A stretch of DNA of 64,000 nt from Oscillospiraceae bacterium (lineage in GTDB: Bacteria; Bacillota; Clostridia; Oscillospirales; Oscillospiraceae): the NCBI GenBank assembly GCA_021770845.1, contig JAETQF010000006.1:45359-109358 (forward strand), read 5' to 3'. Positions 62,059-64,000 of this stretch are shown here, one piece after another; the stretch's first letter is position 1; each line of letters opens with the position of its first letter. Position numbers and translations under genes: made by a program. Below the pieces are notes generated by a model. It had not been told where the DNA came from, ran no database searches, and saw only the letters and a program-made list of their open reading frames with translations.

Positions 62059-62090
62059 AAACGGGGGCGGGCCGAAGCCCACCCCCGTTT
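62059..62090 (-). terminator. terminator-like hairpin after flagellin
   Basis: A 13-bp stem with one C-A mismatch (62059-62072 with 62077-62090). The U-tract is poor, but a stronger terminator follows at 61945-61974. Confidence 0.6.
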
Positions 62091-62125
62091 GGGTCTATGC
62101 GGTTTTTGCCAAGCGTTCCAGCTTC

Positions 62126-64000
62126 TTACTGGAGCAGCTGGAGCACACCCTGGGGAACCTGGTTGGCCTGGGCCAGCATGGCCTGGGCGCTCTGGATCAG
62201 GATGTTGTTCTTGGTGTAGGCCATCATTTCCTCGGCCACGTCCACGTCGCGGATGGTGGACTCGGCGTCCTGGATGTTCTCGGTCATGACGGACAGGTTG
62301 TTGATGGTGTGATCCAGACGGTTCTGGGTGGCGCCCAGAGTACCACGGACGTCGGACACGGTGTTGATGGCGGCCTTGATCTTGTCGGTAGCGGCCTGGG
62401 CCAGCTCCTCGGTGTTGATCTTCAGATCCTTCAGGCCCAGGGACACGGCGTGCATATCCTGCACGGCCACGTTCAGCTGGTTGAAGCTGTCGGCGGTGTC
62501 GCCGATCTGGAGGGTCAGGCCCTTGCCCAGAATGGTGGGGGCAACGTCTGCCTTGTCGCCGTAAACCAGCACCTTGCCGTCCTTCACCTGGGCCTTGTCG
62601 CCGATGGCGGCGGCCAGATTGGCGGCGACATCACCCTTGGAGCTGACATACTTGATGTCGCTGTCCTTGGGGTCGGTGGTGCCGGCCTTCTTGGCGTCGT
62701 CGGTGAAAACGTACTTCTTGTCGCCGATGGAGATGGTGTTGCCCTCCACGATCTTGGTGGCGTCCTTGATCTCGATGGCGGTGGTCTTATAGGTCTGAGC
62801 CTCGCCCTGTACCTTTACCACGGCAGCCAGCTTTTCATAGGTGTCCAGCTTCTTGGTGGTATCAGTGGCGGAAGCGGCCTGCTCAATGTGGATGGTGGTG
62901 CCGTTCTCAACGCCAATCTTCCACGTACGGCCCGCCTCAGTACCGGCAAACGCGGTCTTGCCCAACTGAGAGAGTTTATCCGCCGCAACGTGAATCCAAT
63001 CCGCCTCTTTCTCAGCGGTCAGGTCAATCACGTTAGCGTCATCGACTCCGGCAGCCTTGGTGAAACCGGTGGCAGAGGTCTTGAACTGGAACTTCTTGCC
63101 GTCGATCTCCAGAACGTTGTTGTTCTTCACGATATCGGAGTTCAGGGTCAGGTCGATACCGGCCAGACCGGCGGTGACAGCGGCCTTCGCCTGCTGAACA
63201 TCGGTAGCATCATGCACCACATGACCGCTCGTTGTGACATCACCGGTGGTAGCGCCGGATTCCACCGCAAAGCCCAGGGACTTGTTGATAGCCGTGGCTT
63301 CGTCCGCAGTGCCGCTAAAAGTGGTTTCAGCTGTGTAGGTGCCAGCGCTATCCCAGCGGCCCGCATAGGTAAGGGCAATAGTGGTGCCAGTCGCGGCAAT
63401 GGTGTACGCCGCATCGCCGATCCGGATGCCATCGCCATTGCCACCGGTAGCAGCATTGCCGTCAGCAACCGTAATTCCAACGCCATCGGCCTTCATTGCA
63501 GCTTCCAATGCGGTGGCAATGCCGGCAGTTGTGTCAAAATCACCAGCAGCAGCAGCCGTGAGGGTGTATTCCTTACCGGCAACAGTGATCTTCAGCGTAT
63601 CATCTTTCGCGGAGCCGGCGCCCGTAAAGGTACCGAGATCAATGGTGGCCTTGGGCGCGGCGGCGGCCACGGCGGAGGTCTCCAAGTGAACCTTAGAGTA
63701 ACCGGCATCCTCGGCGGCCAACGCACTGGAAATGTCCATGTCGGTGATGGAGACATCAGCGCCCGCGCCGATGGAGAACGCGTCCTTATTCAGGCCCAGG
63801 GTACCGTCCAGCAGGTTGATGCCGTTGAAGTTGGAGCTGTCGGCGATGCGGTTGATCTCGCTGAGCAGCTGGTCAACCTCTTTCTGCATCTGGTAGCGGT
63901 CGGTGGTGTTGTCGTAGGTGCCGTTGGCGGACTGGGTGGCCAGCTCCACCATACGGTTGAGCATATCGTGCACCTCGGTCAGGGCGCCCTCAGCGGTCTG
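62126..64000 (-). CDS. fliC: flagellin, N-terminus beyond the window
   Basis: The 625 visible codons of the flagellar filament protein. The start of the visible part (MHDMLNRMVELATQSANGTY, then QKEVDQLLSEINRIADSSNFNG) is the conserved D1 region; the end (RLDHTINNLSVMTENIQDAES and the ILIQSAQAMLAQANQVPQ helix, each in part) is the conserved D0/D1 C-terminus. Between lies a surface-exposed insert of about 400 residues with at least three similar modules (AGKEYTL, IDGKKFQF, IGDKKYVF). About 70 N-terminal residues are missing at the edge. Base usage in the insert is less GC-rich than the ends. Confidence 0.95.
   Translation of the reverse strand, partial: QTAEGALTEVHDMLNRMVELATQSANGTYDNTTDRYQMQKEVDQLLSEINRIADSSNFNGINLLDGTLGLNKDAFSIGAGADVSITDMDISSALAAEDAGYSKVHLETSAVAAAAPKATIDLGTFTGAGSAKDDTLKITVAGKEYTLTAAAAGDFDTTAGIATALEAAMKADGVGITVADGNAATGGNGDGIRIGDAAYTIAATGTTIALTYAGRWDSAGTYTAETTFSGTADEATAINKSLGFAVESGATTGDVTTSGHVVHDATDVQQAKAAVTAGLAGIDLTLNSDIVKNNNVLEIDGKKFQFKTSATGFTKAAGVDDANVIDLTAEKEADWIHVAADKLSQLGKTAFAGTEAGRTWKIGVENGTTIHIEQAASATDTTKKLDTYEKLAAVVKVQGEAQTYKTTAIEIKDATKIVEGNTISIGDKKYVFTDDAKKAGTTDPKDSDIKYVSSKGDVAANLAAAIGDKAQVKDGKVLVYGDKADVAPTILGKGLTLQIGDTADSFNQLNVAVQDMHAVSLGLKDLKINTEELAQAATDKIKAAINTVSDVRGTLGATQNRLDHTINNLSVMTENIQDAESTIRDVDVAEEMMAYTKNNILIQSAQAMLAQANQVPQGVLQLLQ

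Overview
The window looks like a chromosome segment of a GC-rich, motile, anaerobic member of the Clostridia, most like the Oscillospiraceae (Flavonifractor/Oscillibacter/Lawsonibacter-type). The reasons are very high GC with strong GC3, strong AGGAGG ribosome sites, short intergenic gaps, a SpoIID/LytB protein, a class-II (Firmicutes-type) GalT, Rnf-family genes, a BlaI/M56 pair, several sensor kinases and a flagellin. I see no rRNA, tRNA, CRISPR array, phage or insertion sequence.

Layout. 0-5.4 kb: lysine/threonine entry genes asd-dapA (minus) diverge from spoIID-like, queA and tgt (queuosine). 5.5-8.6 kb: glycosyltransferase, O-antigen-ligase-type protein and DUF4330 operon. 8.8-12.8 kb: mgtC with a sigma-54 activator, a DUF4234/DUF2752 pair, and an aldose-1-epimerase-like gene. 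12.8-15.8 kb: csoR-copA copper efflux under a visible CsoR-type operator. 15.8-18.3 kb: rluD-like, GNAT, membrane and unknown-protein operon. 18.4-21.2 kb: galK-galT. 21.3-29.9 kb: a response regulator, a sensor kinase and a redox operon (DUF1622, duplicated-domain lipoprotein, ApbE, RnfC, RnfD, RnfG, small membrane protein) that lacks RnfA, RnfB and RnfE.

30-39.2 kb: a REC/HD-GYP/GGDEF protein, then a less GC-rich block with an AraC regulator, a sugar ABC importer without its ATPase, an esterase and a NodB-like deacetylase. 39.4-44.6 kb: two large hybrid histidine kinases. 45-53 kb: a small protein of unknown role, then a methionine operon (metA, separate MetH reactivation protein, metH, fused Hcy-methyltransferase/MTHFR, hexapeptide acyltransferase) divergent from metY. 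53-57.4 kb: BlaI repressor and an exceptionally long M56 (BlaR1-type) protein. 57.5-62 kb: DegV, glycerophosphodiesterase, MFS transporter and NagD-like phosphatase, the last flanked by two copies of a long palindromic repeat. 62.1 kb to the end: a flagellin with a large central insert, cut by the window edge.

Working together: metA carries the Glu111 signature of acetyl-CoA use and the divergent metY would use the O-acetylhomoserine it makes; MetH, its reactivation partner and the MTHFR fusion finish methionine synthesis. CsoR and CopA form a copper-responsive unit. ApbE would attach FMN to RnfD and RnfG, both of which keep the S/T-GAT motif, suggesting a membrane-spanning flavin electron wire distinct from a full Rnf pump. 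The best candidates for something undescribed are this reduced Rnf/lipoprotein system and the M56 protein with a roughly 970-residue extracellular region.
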